From: Acidobacteriota bacterium
GTDB taxonomy: Bacteria > Acidobacteriota > Terriglobia > Terriglobales > Acidobacteriaceae
Length of the DNA: 8,727 nt
Reading direction: 5' to 3'
Assembly (NCBI GenBank): GCA_003225515.1
Contig: QIAK01000408.1
Span: 1 to 8,727, forward strand
Below, piece after piece: positions 1 to 7,127 of the stretch. A model generated the notes under the pieces. It saw only the letters and a list, made by a program, of their open reading frames with translations. It had not been told where the DNA came from and did not search any database. The position numbers and the translations under genes are program-made. Position 1 is the first letter of the stretch; each line of letters opens with the position of its first letter.

Positions 1-1042
1 CGACGCGCAGGGAGACGTTGGTCAGCAATTCTTTTTGCAGGCGTTCTCGCAGATTGCGGGAGGTGACGTAGGTGCCTTCTTTGCCCGCGAATGGCGACGT
101 GTTCACGGTGAACAGCATGGCGATCGTTGGCTCATCGATGGCGATGTGCGGCAGCGGGGAAGGGTTCTCCGCGTCGGTGATAGTCTCGCCGATGGTGATG
201 CCTTCGACGCCCGCGACCGCGATGATGTCGCCTAATTCTGTTTCGGTGATGTCGGTACGCTTCAGGCCGGAGAACGAAAACAGTTTCGTAATTTTAGTTT
301 TATGAAGCGTGCCGTCGAGGCGGGCGATACCGACTTCCTCGCCGGTTCGCATGGTGCCATTGAAAACACGCGCGATGGCGAGACGCCCGAGATAGTCGCT
401 ATAATCCAGGTTCGCGACCAGGATTTGCAGCGGGCCGGCGGGGTCGCCCTTGGGATGAGGAATCGTGTTGACGATCGCATCGAACAGCGGGCGCAAATCT
501 TCGCCGCCGCCTTTGATATCGGTGGACGCTGTGCCGATCTTGGCGTTGGTGTAGAGCACGGGAAAGTCGATCTGATCTTCCTTGGCGTCGAGATCGATGA
601 ACAGGTCGTAGACTTCGTTCAGCACTTCCTGCGGGCGTGCGTCGGAGCGGTCGATCTTATTAATAACGACAATCGGCGGCAACTTGGCTTCCAGCGCCTT
701 GCTCAGAACGTAGCGCGTCTGGGGAAGAGGGCCTTCGCTGGCATCGACCAGGAGCATGACGCCGTCGACCATCTTGAGGGCGCGCTCGACTTCGCCGCCA
801 AAATCGCTGTGGCCGGGGGTGTCAACGATGTTGATCTTGACGTCGTGATAGAAAATCGCGGTGTTCTTGGCGAGAATCGTGATGCCGCGCTCGCGCTCCA
901 GTTCGTTCGAATCCATCACGCGTTCGACGTGATGTTCGTTGGAGCGGAAAGTGCCGCTTTGTTGCAGCATGGCATCAACCAGTGTGGTCTTACCGTGGTC
1001 GACGTGCGCGATGATAGCGATGTTGCGAATGCCTGAACTCAA
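1..1042 (-). CDS. typA: TypA/BipA ribosome-associated translational GTPase (N-terminal part, cut by window edge)
   Basis: GTPase of the EF-G/LepA superfamily that binds the 70S ribosome and is linked to ribosome assembly and stress or cold adaptation. The 347 visible codons contain G1 AHVDHGKTT (residues 12-20), the switch I motif RGITILAKN (52-60) that is characteristic of TypA, G3 DTPGH (74-78) and G4 NKID (128-131). The G5 loop reads TNAK (165-168) where SA[KL] is usual. The GTP-binding domain covers about residues 4-200, the beta-barrel domain II about 205-295, and domain III begins near 303. Full TypA is about 600 residues, so roughly the last 250 lie beyond base 1. The start is TTG at 1042: it gives the family N-terminus (M)SSGIRNIAII, and AGGAAGG lies 7 nt upstream. 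No in-frame ATG fits. It has its own leader, separated from the upstream glycosyltransferase gene by 278 bp, so it is probably transcribed alone or by read-through. Confidence 0.96.
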   Translation of the reverse strand, partial: MSSGIRNIAIIAHVDHGKTTLVDAMLQQSGTFRSNEHHVERVMDSNELERERGITILAKNTAIFYHDVKINIVDTPGHSDFGGEVERALKMVDGVMLLVDASEGPLPQTRYVLSKALEAKLPPIVVINKIDRSDARPQEVLNEVYDLFIDLDAKEDQIDFPVLYTNAKIGTASTDIKGGGEDLRPLFDAIVNTIPHPKGDPAGPLQILVANLDYSDYLGRLAIARVFNGTMRTGEEVGIARLDGTLHKTKITKLFSFSGLKRTDITETELGDIIAVAGVEGITIGETITDAENPSPLPHIAIDEPTIAMLFTVNTSPFAGKEGTYVTSRNLRERLQKELLTNVSLRV

Positions 1043-1048
1043 AAAGGA

Positions 1049-1056
1049 TCCTTCCT
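1049..1056 (-). promoter_or_regulatory. Shine-Dalgarno supporting the TTG start of typA
   Basis: On the minus strand AGGAAGGA ends 6 nt before the TTG at 1042. This site decides the non-ATG start. It sits in a short palindrome (AAGGATCCTT), so local folding could partly mask it; that last point is inference. Confidence 0.6.
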
Positions 1057-1125
1057 GAAATAGTGGCTACTACTACTTTACTATGCGCGGGGCGAAACCA
1101 CTAAGGAACTCGTGAGACTGGTAGT

Positions 1126-1254
1126 AGCTGAATTTGGGTTCTCCGCGTTTTCTGCCGGTTAAAGTGTTTTGATTTTCGGCAAGAAGCAAGAAACTTTAAC
1201 GGCAGAGTGCGCAGAGAATCACCGCGGAGTTCGCAGGGAAACCCAAATTGAGCT
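1126..1254. repeat. Long imperfect inverted repeat built from CGCAGAG-type units
   Basis: The outer arms AGCTGAATTTGGGTT (1126-1140) and AACCCAAATTGAGCT (1240-1254) pair at 14 of 15 positions. The inner arms TCTGCCGGTTAAAGT (1151-1165) and ACTTTAACGGCAGA (1193-1206) pair with one bulged base and leave a 27-nt loop. CTCCGCG (1141-1147) also pairs with CGCGGAG (1223-1229). Read from the loop outwards, the right arm carries four degenerate units (CGGCAGAGTG, CGCAGAGAATCAC, CGCGGAGTT, CGCAGGGAAA). The left arm, read on the minus strand, carries two (CGGCAGAAAA, CGCGGAGAA). It therefore looks like two head-to-head copies of one repeat that differ in unit number. It may be a dispersed REP-like element and may also act as a transcript-end hairpin for the gene at 1321-3060. 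Confidence 0.75.
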
Positions 1255-1320
1255 AGTGCCTGTGAGGATAGTGGGTCAGCTTGAGAAGAAAGTGAGCCAA
1301 ATTCGCCATTCGTCGCTCCA

Positions 1321-3060
1321 CTACCGGCGCAACTCGAAGCCGTAGTACCAGGTTGGATAGAGACCCTGCTTCTCTAATTCCGGCGCGTTTACAAACTTAG
1401 GGCGCTTAAAGACCTCTCGATAGCCGTAATCGGGAAGGATGCGGCCGAAATTTTCGCGGGTACCGTCGGCTTCTGTGGACACTAGGCGCTTGCTGAAATT
1501 AGGAACGATGAAGATACGCGAAATTTCTGCCGACCGTATCAGGTCGAGCCACCAGCGGATCGAGGCCAGCGTGCATTCCGAGAAACTATGCACGTTGACA
1601 GCAACATCAATTTCCCCCTTGCGGCTGAGCAGTGCCTGCTGAACCTTGTCGAGAGGGAGGACAGGCGTCTTCGCATCGACGCCCCTGAATTTCAAATAGA
1701 AGCTGGAAAGAAATGTCGATTCGGGGATGGCATCTGTGCACAGGACTTCCTTCACTCCCGGGAACGCTTGCACAATTCTGTGAGCTAGGCGGCCATATCC
1801 CGCGCCAATGTCAAGCAAACGAAGACTGTCCATACCGTCTATTCCGAGGAATTCGCAGATGGCATTTATCTCCAGAACGGAATCGAGGAGATCGCGGCTG
1901 ATTTTTTTCCCCTCGCAAGAAAAGGACTGGGCTCCGAACCTGCCATCTTCGGTCAGGCGCTCGAAGACAGCTAAGCGATCGGACTTTTTGACGTAATCCG
2001 CCGTACGGCAATAAGTCTGCTTCGTGACTGGGCCGCGAGACTGCCAGATGTAGGCGTTATCGGCGCGAAATTGGTGCAGATTAACATTTGATTCGACGAA
2101 CGATTGCGACCACAGGGAGTGGGCGGAGGCAGGATGCGCTGCGTATCGCCGGCGAAGATCGACAAGTTCCGAATTCCCGACGGTCAGAAATTCCGCTACC
2201 TCCTTCGAAAGCGGAGGTACGCCGCTGGCCGTCGCCATTTCTGCGGGAGAGAGCTTGCGCAACCCGTTGCTGCATACGGAGAGGTTCGCGGTCCGCGCCC
2301 GCTCTAAAAGCTCACAACTATTTGCAGTTTTTGACCGTTGAGGATGATGAAGATGAAATTGGACGGCGCTGTGCCTGACCCAGCGAAGGTCCGCGCCGGC
2401 AGAACGCAAACGAAACCCGAGTTCGGTGTCTTCACCCCAGTAGTCTTCGAAATCTTCGTTGAAGCCGTTCACTTCTACCAGTAGCGACTTGGGGAGTGAA
2501 AAGTTGCAGCCAAAGAGCACCGGTTCGGCGCGATGGAGCCAGGCGCGAAGTTTTCGATTTTCGATCAGCAGTCCTTCCTCCAAATGGCCAGCGCGGCCCA
2601 TCACGGCATCCACGATCAAGCGGGCAGGAAAGTGATCTAGCTTGCCGGCAATGATCTCCTGCGTGGTCAAGCTGCGTGACATCTGTGGACTCAAGTTCAC
2701 ACGACGCCCGCACAGAACGGAACGATCTTCCTGATGCTGCACATGCGCCTGAACGAACCTGGGATGAGGAATACAGTCGGCATCGGCAAAGATGAGGTAA
2801 GGAGCAGAGGATGCGAGGATGGCCTGATTCAGGATCTTGCTCTTGCGAAAACCGTTGTCGGGCTGACGCACATATTTTATCGGAAAGGGCGAGCGCTGCA
2901 AAAACGAGTCGACGAACGCTTGCGTTTCGGGCCCGGATCCATCGTCAGCTATGACGACTTCGAAATCGGAAAAGGATTGGCGAGAGAATCCGGTCAGCAC
3001 GAGCTCCAGTTCGCGCACCGCATTGTAAACAGCGATCAGGACTGAGGCTTTGGGCTCCAT
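1321..3060 (-). CDS. Bifunctional glycosyltransferase family 2 / NanM-like sugar O-methyltransferase fusion
   Basis: Two enzymes in one 579-residue chain, probably cytoplasmic. Residues 1-245 are a GT-A family 2 glycosyltransferase: SVLIAVYNA start, VVIADDGSG (about 35-43), the metal- and nucleotide-sugar-binding DAD at 93-95, and FEDYWGEDTELGFRLRSAG (204-222), which resembles the galactosyltransferase C-terminal (Glyco_transf_7C) motif with likely catalytic acids E210/D211. Residues about 285-579 resemble the putative sugar O-methyltransferase family that includes NanM. They have an N-terminal SQSFVESNVNLHQFRADNAY-like segment (about 318-337), the SAM-binding glycine-rich loop LLDIGAGYGR (415-424) and a downstream acidic TDA (442-444). 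The protein would add a hexose-type sugar to a glycan and methylate a sugar, perhaps as a cap on surface polysaccharide; substrate and acceptor cannot be read. No membrane segment or signal peptide is seen. The ATG at 3060 has no strong Shine-Dalgarno. No other glycan genes lie beside it here, so it may be a stand-alone or horizontally acquired gene. Confidence 0.88.
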   Translation of the reverse strand: MEPKASVLIAVYNAVRELELVLTGFSRQSFSDFEVVIADDGSGPETQAFVDSFLQRSPFPIKYVRQPDNGFRKSKILNQAILASSAPYLIFADADCIPHPRFVQAHVQHQEDRSVLCGRRVNLSPQMSRSLTTQEIIAGKLDHFPARLIVDAVMGRAGHLEEGLLIENRKLRAWLHRAEPVLFGCNFSLPKSLLVEVNGFNEDFEDYWGEDTELGFRLRSAGADLRWVRHSAVQFHLHHPQRSKTANSCELLERARTANLSVCSNGLRKLSPAEMATASGVPPLSKEVAEFLTVGNSELVDLRRRYAAHPASAHSLWSQSFVESNVNLHQFRADNAYIWQSRGPVTKQTYCRTADYVKKSDRLAVFERLTEDGRFGAQSFSCEGKKISRDLLDSVLEINAICEFLGIDGMDSLRLLDIGAGYGRLAHRIVQAFPGVKEVLCTDAIPESTFLSSFYLKFRGVDAKTPVLPLDKVQQALLSRKGEIDVAVNVHSFSECTLASIRWWLDLIRSAEISRIFIVPNFSKRLVSTEADGTRENFGRILPDYGYREVFKRPKFVNAPELEKQGLYPTWYYGFELRR

Positions 3061-3125
3061 GTGCTTTGGGATGACTGTTGTTTCTCGACTTGTGGTCGGG
3101 TTGTGATCTCGCGACTGAATTCGAG

Positions 3126-3134
3126 TTTATAACA
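3126..3134 (-). promoter_or_regulatory. Possible extended -10 promoter for the glycosyltransferase-methyltransferase gene
   Basis: The minus strand reads TGTTATAAA, an extended -10 (TGn plus TATAAA, 5 of 6 to consensus). Transcription would start near 3119 and give a leader of about 60 nt before the ATG at 3060. No good -35 hexamer is visible about 17 nt upstream, so the call rests on the extended -10 alone. Confidence 0.35.
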
Positions 3135-3187
3135 GCAGGTCCTTGGGAGTTCCGGCGGGGTCGGCATCAGAAGCTGCGGTCCATAGG

Positions 3188-3208
3188 ATGCTTCACCTTC
3201 GGAAGCAT
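3188..3208. other. Hairpin 24 nt after the potC stop codon
   Basis: ATGCTTC (3188-3194) and GAAGCAT (3202-3208) form a perfect 7-bp stem with a 7-nt loop just after the last gene of the importer operon. There is no U-run on the minus strand after it, so it is not a standard intrinsic terminator. It may stabilise the mRNA 3' end or weakly terminate. Confidence 0.4.
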
Positions 3209-3231
3209 GTGTCATCTTCTACGAACGCTGG

Positions 3232-4083
3232 TCAGTTGGCGTCTCGATTGGAGCTCTCCACCAGTTCCATTCCTACATCCGTTCCTAACGCGCTGCGCCT
3301 TCGCAGGCTGTACCAAAGAACAATTGTGATCAGTGAGAAGGCAAAGATGATCGTCGATACTGCATTGATCTCTGGCGTGATGCCGCGCCTCAGGCGCCCC
3401 CAGATTTCCAGAGGCAGAGTATTGTCGCGACCAATCAGGAAGAAGCTGACGGCGATTTCGTCCATGGATAGGGTGAAGATCAGGAGAGCCGCTCCGATGA
3501 TGGACAGCTTCAGGTTTGGGACAGTGATCCGCCAGAAAGTTTGCCAATAATTGGCGCCCAGATCGAGCGAGGCTTCTTCCTGCGCACGGTCGAGCTTTTG
3601 CAAGCCGGCGAAAACTTCGGTGGTGGCCACCGAGATCAGAGCGGTGCCGTGGCCGAGCATGATGGTTATCAGGCTGAGTTTAGTTCCTGTGATGTTAAAC
3701 AGCATCAGCAGCGAGAGGCCTGTAATGATTCCGGGAAGGATGAGGGGCAGCAGCACTAATCGCCGGAAAAACGCCTTGCCGGGGAAGTGAGCGCGGTCGA
3801 GCGCCAGGGCAGCGGGCACTCCGAAGATTAACGAGATCGCCATCGCAGCGAATGCGACCTGCAAGCTGTTGAGAACCGAGTCCCAGATAGGCCCGTCCGC
3901 GAAGAGAATCCGGTACCAGTTGAGCGTGAGGTGATGCGGGGGAAATCCCCCGACGCCCTGGCCATTGAAGGAATAGAGGATGAGGACAGCGATGGGAAGA
4001 TAGAGAAAAGAGAAAACCGCGATTGCGTGGAGCATGAGCCAGCGGGGGACATTTGCCGGATCGGTGCTCAAGAGAAACTCCAT
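3232..4083 (-). CDS. potC: Polyamine-type ABC transporter inner-membrane permease, PotC-like
   Basis: Second channel subunit of a spermidine/putrescine-type importer (binding-protein-dependent permease family, MetI-like fold). The 283-residue chain has about six membrane helices (roughly 15-37, 70-93, 106-130, 138-160, 195-217 and 243-262). The cytoplasmic EAA loop EEASLDLGANYWQTFWRITV spans 169-188, where PotA docks. FSFLYLPIAVLILYSFN near the N-terminus and SMDEIAVSFF (206-215) after the EAA loop are typical of PotC. The chosen start is the ATG at 4083: GGAG (4092-4089) lies 5 nt upstream and the usual short PotC N-terminus results. A longer reading frame from 4167 would add 28 residues of uncharacteristic sequence and overlap potB by 100 bp. 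The chosen start overlaps the end of potB by 16 nt, which suggests translational coupling. It is the last gene of the operon. Confidence 0.93.
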   Translation of the reverse strand: MEFLLSTDPANVPRWLMLHAIAVFSFLYLPIAVLILYSFNGQGVGGFPPHHLTLNWYRILFADGPIWDSVLNSLQVAFAAMAISLIFGVPAALALDRAHFPGKAFFRRLVLLPLILPGIITGLSLLMLFNITGTKLSLITIMLGHGTALISVATTEVFAGLQKLDRAQEEASLDLGANYWQTFWRITVPNLKLSIIGAALLIFTLSMDEIAVSFFLIGRDNTLPLEIWGRLRRGITPEINAVSTIIFAFSLITIVLWYSLRRRSALGTDVGMELVESSNRDAN

Positions 4084-4916
4084 TTCTTCTCCAGGCGCTC
4101 CGAGAGGAAGAGCAGGCCGACCACAATCACGAGCATGGCGAGTGAGATTGCGGCTCCAAGGGGCCAATTGTAGGCGGCGCCGAATAAGCTCACAACGATG
4201 TTCGAGATCATGATGCCGCTTGGGCCTCCAAGCAATAAGGGGGCGAGGAAATCGCCAAGGCTCAGGACGAAAGCGAATGTCGCTCCAGCAATCACGCCGG
4301 GGATCGAGAGCGGAAAGACTACTTTCCAGAACGTTTGCGCAGGAGTCGCGCCCAAGTCATGGGAAGCCTCGACCAGGTTGCGTGGAATGTGCTCCAGTGC
4401 TGCATAGATGGGAAGGAAGGTGAAAGGTGTGTAGATGTGCGTCAGGGTCAAGACGACGGCGAATGGGCTATAGAGCAAGAAATCCAGGGGATGCCGAGTC
4501 AGGTGTCCATATTGCAGCAGGGTGTTCAACACGCCGTCGGAACCGAGGATCGTTTTCCAGGCATAGGCGCGCACCAGATAACTGACCCAGAGCGGGATGA
4601 TAACTACTTGATAAAGCAGATCTTTGCGCTTTCCGGCGCAAAACGAAAGGAAATAGGCGAGAGGATATCCGAGCAGTAGAGAAAAAATCATGACCCGCAC
4701 CGCGATCCCCATTGAGCGGAGCAGCGTCTGCCAATAAACGGTCTTCTGAATTAATTCTTTGTAGTTCTCAAGATTCCACGAGTGCACGATGGCTTGCTCA
4801 GGCGAAACCGACCAGAAGCTGTAACAGAACATCAGGAGGTAAGGGAGCAACAGAAATACCGTGACCCACACCAGCGGAGGGACGGTCACGACCGTTTTAT
4901 AAGCTCGAGAGAACAT
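4068..4916 (-). CDS. potB: Polyamine-type ABC transporter inner-membrane permease, PotB-like
   Basis: First channel subunit of the importer, pairing with the PotC-like protein in the cytoplasmic membrane. The 282-residue chain starts MFSRAYKTVVTVPPLVWVTV and shows about six membrane helices (roughly 9-33, 70-93, 100-120, 146-172, 202-230 and 255-272). The EAA loop LVEASHDLGATPAQTFWKVV spans 181-200. GSDGVLNTLL (125-134) and SLGDFLAPLLLGG (219-231) are PotB/PotH family signatures. The ATG at 4916 shares its A with the TGA stop of potA (TGATG), a classic coupled junction. An in-frame TTG at 4919 would add one residue and is less likely. Only a weak purine stretch (AGAAAGAG) serves as ribosome-binding site, so re-initiation after potA is the likely mode. 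Confidence 0.94.
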   Translation of the reverse strand: MFSRAYKTVVTVPPLVWVTVFLLLPYLLMFCYSFWSVSPEQAIVHSWNLENYKELIQKTVYWQTLLRSMGIAVRVMIFSLLLGYPLAYFLSFCAGKRKDLLYQVVIIPLWVSYLVRAYAWKTILGSDGVLNTLLQYGHLTRHPLDFLLYSPFAVVLTLTHIYTPFTFLPIYAALEHIPRNLVEASHDLGATPAQTFWKVVFPLSIPGVIAGATFAFVLSLGDFLAPLLLGGPSGIMISNIVVSLFGAAYNWPLGAAISLAMLVIVVGLLFLSERLEKKWSFS

Positions 4917-6019
4917 CAATCTCTTTCTGGTGAATCGCGAATTAGGGCTGCATCGGCCGGGGAGAACTCAAGCTCAACTTCATTGTGGCTGCCGGTGCCG
5001 CTAGGGATACGAGCGATGAGAACGAGTCCGTCGGCGCACTCCACTCGGATTAATTCCGTAGCCCCATGAAATGCCTGATTCAGCACGCGGCCGCGCGTGC
5101 GCACAATTCCAGTCGCCTTGTCCTTTCCGGCGAGCCGGACATGCTCGGGACGCAAAGAAAAAAGCACGGGGCCATTTGGAAGTGAGGCCGGCCAGGTCAG
5201 CGACGCGCAGCGGACTATGCCGGCTTGCGCTTGTCCCTTCAGCAAATTCGTATGGCCGACGAACTGTGCGACGTAAGATGTTGCGGGACGGCTGTAAATT
5301 TCGCGTGGGCTGGCGACCTGCTCCAGTTCCCCGGAACGCAGAAGTGCAATGCGATCGGACATGACCATGGCTTCTTCCTGATCATGCGTAACGAAAACAA
5401 ATGTGATGCCGACCTCGCGTTGCAGGGACTTCAGTTCGACCTGCATCTGGCGGCGGAGATTGGCATCCAGCGCTGAGAGAGGCTCATCGAGCAACAGCAA
5501 TCGCGGACGGTTCACCAACGCGCGCGCAAGCGCAACCCGCTGTTGCTGGCCTCCACTGATTTTCGACGGCTTCGCTTTGGCGTGGGCGCTCATTTTTACT
5601 TTGTCTAGAGCGTCGGAGACGCGCTGAGCGATCTCAGCTGCGGGGCGCCTCGCAATGCGCAGACCGTAGCCGATATTTTCTTCAACTGTGAGGTGAGGGA
5701 ACAGCGCATAGGACTGGAAGACGGTGTTTACGCGGCGGCGGTAAGGCGGCTGGTGATCGAGTCGCTCTGCGCCCATCCAAAGCTCACCTGAAGTTGCACT
5801 CTCGAATCCGGCGATGATGCGTAGAAGCGTGGTTTTTCCCGATCCACTCTCGCCGAGGATTGTAAGAAATTCTCCCTCCGCAATTTCCAGCGAAACATTA
5901 CGGAGCACCGTGTTGCGGCCAAACGCCTTGGCTACATTGCGGACGCTGAGCAAAGCTGGTCTTGAGGGATCCGGCGGAGCCGATTGGGACTCACTTGCCG
6001 GACTCATTGGTGCTGGCAT
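4916..6019 (-). CDS. potA: Polyamine-type ABC transporter ATP-binding protein, PotA-like
   Basis: Cytoplasmic ATPase subunit that powers the importer as a dimer. Residues about 23-255 are the nucleotide-binding domain, with every key element present: Walker A GESGSGKT (56-63), Q-loop Q102 in FQSYALFPHLTVEENI, ABC signature ISGGQQQR (154-161), Walker B LLLLDEP (174-180) with catalytic E179, D-loop SALD (182-185) and switch histidine H212 in FVTHDQEEA. Residues about 285-355 form a TOBE domain (FSLRPEHVRL, then GRVLNQAFHGATELIRVE), usual for PotA and related to regulation or assembly. Length (367) matches the family (about 350-380). The ATG at 6019 lies 12 nt after the potD stop with no clear Shine-Dalgarno, and a second in-frame ATG sits four codons later, so the exact start is uncertain. 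The first 20 or so residues (MPAPMSPASESQSAPPDPSR) are low complexity and not part of the fold. Confidence 0.96.
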   Translation of the reverse strand: MPAPMSPASESQSAPPDPSRPALLSVRNVAKAFGRNTVLRNVSLEIAEGEFLTILGESGSGKTTLLRIIAGFESATSGELWMGAERLDHQPPYRRRVNTVFQSYALFPHLTVEENIGYGLRIARRPAAEIAQRVSDALDKVKMSAHAKAKPSKISGGQQQRVALARALVNRPRLLLLDEPLSALDANLRRQMQVELKSLQREVGITFVFVTHDQEEAMVMSDRIALLRSGELEQVASPREIYSRPATSYVAQFVGHTNLLKGQAQAGIVRCASLTWPASLPNGPVLFSLRPEHVRLAGKDKATGIVRTRGRVLNQAFHGATELIRVECADGLVLIARIPSGTGSHNEVELEFSPADAALIRDSPERD

Positions 6020-6031
6020 CGAATGGAGTTG

Positions 6032-7117
6032 CTACTGCGCGGCCTTCACGTCGTTCCAAATTTCAGTATACTTTGCGCGTCGCGGCACATTTTGCCAGAA
6101 GTAAAGCCGTTTCTGGTAGTTTTCGACATCGTCGAGGTGAAGCATTTTCACCTCGTCCGGTGTCATGAACTGACCTGCCTGCGGATTCGCCGGAACGTAG
6201 TGCGTTTTATCGGTTACAAGTTTTTGGGTTCTGGCTTCGATCATGTACTCCAGAAACTTGTGGGCAAGTTCCTTGTTTTCGCTGCCGGATGTAATCATCA
6301 GGTGATCAATCCAGCCCGTGGTGTTCTCTTTGGGAATGGTTTCGCCCACAGGAAAGTTCGCCTTTTTCAGATCCGCGGTATTGAGAGGCCATCCCATCGC
6401 GACCACTACTTCGTGGCTTTCAAACAGGTTCGTGAGCTCGCCACCAGTGGACCACATTTTGCGGACATTCGGCTTCAACTCCACCAGCTTCTTCTTGACC
6501 GCCTCCAGTTGTTCGTCGCTCAGGTTGTAGAGCCGCGAGGGGTCCGGCTTGTCGTACCCGAGAACCTGCGCGGCCATATAAACCGTCGAGAGATCGTCCC
6601 ACACCGATACTTTCCCTTTATATTTTGGGTCCCACATCACATTCCAGGAATCCGGAGGCTGCGCGAACACGGTGGTGTCGTAAATGATGGGATCTGGTCC
6701 CCACATGAACGGAACTCCGTAGACGTGGCCGTTCGCGCGAACCAGCGGCAGGGAAGCAAGCTGTGGCGAAAGTTGATCGTAACTGGGAATTTTTGCAAGG
6801 TCGAGCGGTGCTGCCAATCCTGCGCTGGCGATAGAGGACGCGACATCGCTTGATGGCGAAATCACGTCGTAGTTCCCGGCGCTGCCTCCGTGAAGCTTAG
6901 CCATGAGTTCATCACTCGATCCCATGTATGACGCCGTGACTCTGCAATGGTTCTGCTCCTCGAAAGTATGAATGAACGAAGGATCGGCATAGCCTTCCCA
7001 CACCAGAAGGTTGAGGGTGGGCGCCTTGCTGGAGCAAGACATCACGCACATGATTGCTGTCAGCACAAGAAACAATCGCAAGCTGCTCAACATATGCAAG
7101 AGGCGTCGCCGGTTCAC
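6032..7117 (-). CDS. potD: Polyamine-type ABC transporter substrate-binding lipoprotein, PotD-like
   Basis: Captures the ligand outside the cytoplasmic membrane and delivers it to PotB/PotC. The start is GTG at 7117: AGGAGGA lies 3 nt upstream, and it gives a signal peptide with NRRR n-region, a hydrophobic core (about 10-24) and a lipobox VMSC with lipidated Cys28. Mature-domain landmarks match PotD/PotF: LNLLVWEGYADPSFIHTFEE (35-54), YDVISPSSDVA (83-93), YGVPFMWGPDPIIYDT (133-148), VSVWDDLSTVYMAA (171-183), VVVAMGWP (237-244) and GWIDHLMITSGSENKELAHKFL (268-289). By memory-based alignment to E. coli PotD, the aromatic and acidic pocket positions W34, Y37, D168, W229, W255 and D257 are kept (W40, Y43, D175, W243, W269, D271). 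Positions equivalent to E36, Y85 and E171 differ (G42, about D91, T178), so the ligand may not be spermidine. Length is 361 residues, normal for the family. Lipid anchoring is unlike E. coli PotD, which is soluble and periplasmic. Confidence 0.92.
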   Translation of the reverse strand: MNRRRLLHMLSSLRLFLVLTAIMCVMSCSSKAPTLNLLVWEGYADPSFIHTFEEQNHCRVTASYMGSSDELMAKLHGGSAGNYDVISPSSDVASSIASAGLAAPLDLAKIPSYDQLSPQLASLPLVRANGHVYGVPFMWGPDPIIYDTTVFAQPPDSWNVMWDPKYKGKVSVWDDLSTVYMAAQVLGYDKPDPSRLYNLSDEQLEAVKKKLVELKPNVRKMWSTGGELTNLFESHEVVVAMGWPLNTADLKKANFPVGETIPKENTTGWIDHLMITSGSENKELAHKFLEYMIEARTQKLVTDKTHYVPANPQAGQFMTPDEVKMLHLDDVENYQKRLYFWQNVPRRAKYTEIWNDVKAAQ

Positions 7118-7120
7118 TGT

Positions 7121-7127
7121 TCCTCCT
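7121..7127 (-). promoter_or_regulatory. Shine-Dalgarno of potD overlapping the regulator stop codon
   Basis: The minus strand reads TAGGAGGAACAGTG: the regulator's TAG stop (7128-7126) runs directly into AGGAGGA, and GTG follows at 7117. The strength and position of this site make GTG 7117 the start of potD and tie its translation to that of the regulator. Confidence 0.8.

Larger units (their letters stand above)
1043..1320. other. Gene-free spacer between glycosyltransferase-methyltransferase gene and typA
   Basis: No credible coding region is visible on either strand in these 278 bases. The spacer holds the long imperfect palindrome described separately (1126-1254). On the typA side it has a small inverted pair, TAGTGG at 1061-1066 with CCACTA at 1098-1103, plus GCTACTAC at 1066-1073 with GTAGTAGC at 1121-1128, which could fold in the typA leader. 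No convincing sigma-70 promoter for typA was recognised, although one must lie here or upstream. No U-tract terminator for the upstream gene is evident. Confidence 0.6.

Noticed and set aside
302..1036. Plus-strand open frame of 244 codons
   Set aside because: It lies exactly opposite the conserved typA GTPase domain on the minus strand, and its translation has no recognisable motif; it is an antisense shadow.
1061..1128. Possible riboswitch or structured leader before typA
   Set aside because: Only short inverted pairs of 6 and 8 bp are present, and no known riboswitch consensus was recognised.
3188..3208. Intrinsic terminator after potC
   Set aside because: The 7-bp stem is perfect but no U-tract follows on the minus strand, so it is listed only as a hairpin.
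4084..4167. Longer start for potC at 4167
   Set aside because: The extra 28 residues do not look like a PotC N-terminus and would overlap potB by 100 bp; the ATG at 4083 has a good Shine-Dalgarno.
5984..6853. Plus-strand open frame of 289 codons
   Set aside because: It is antisense to potD and the start of potA, both of which have clear family motifs, and its translation shows no coherent domain.
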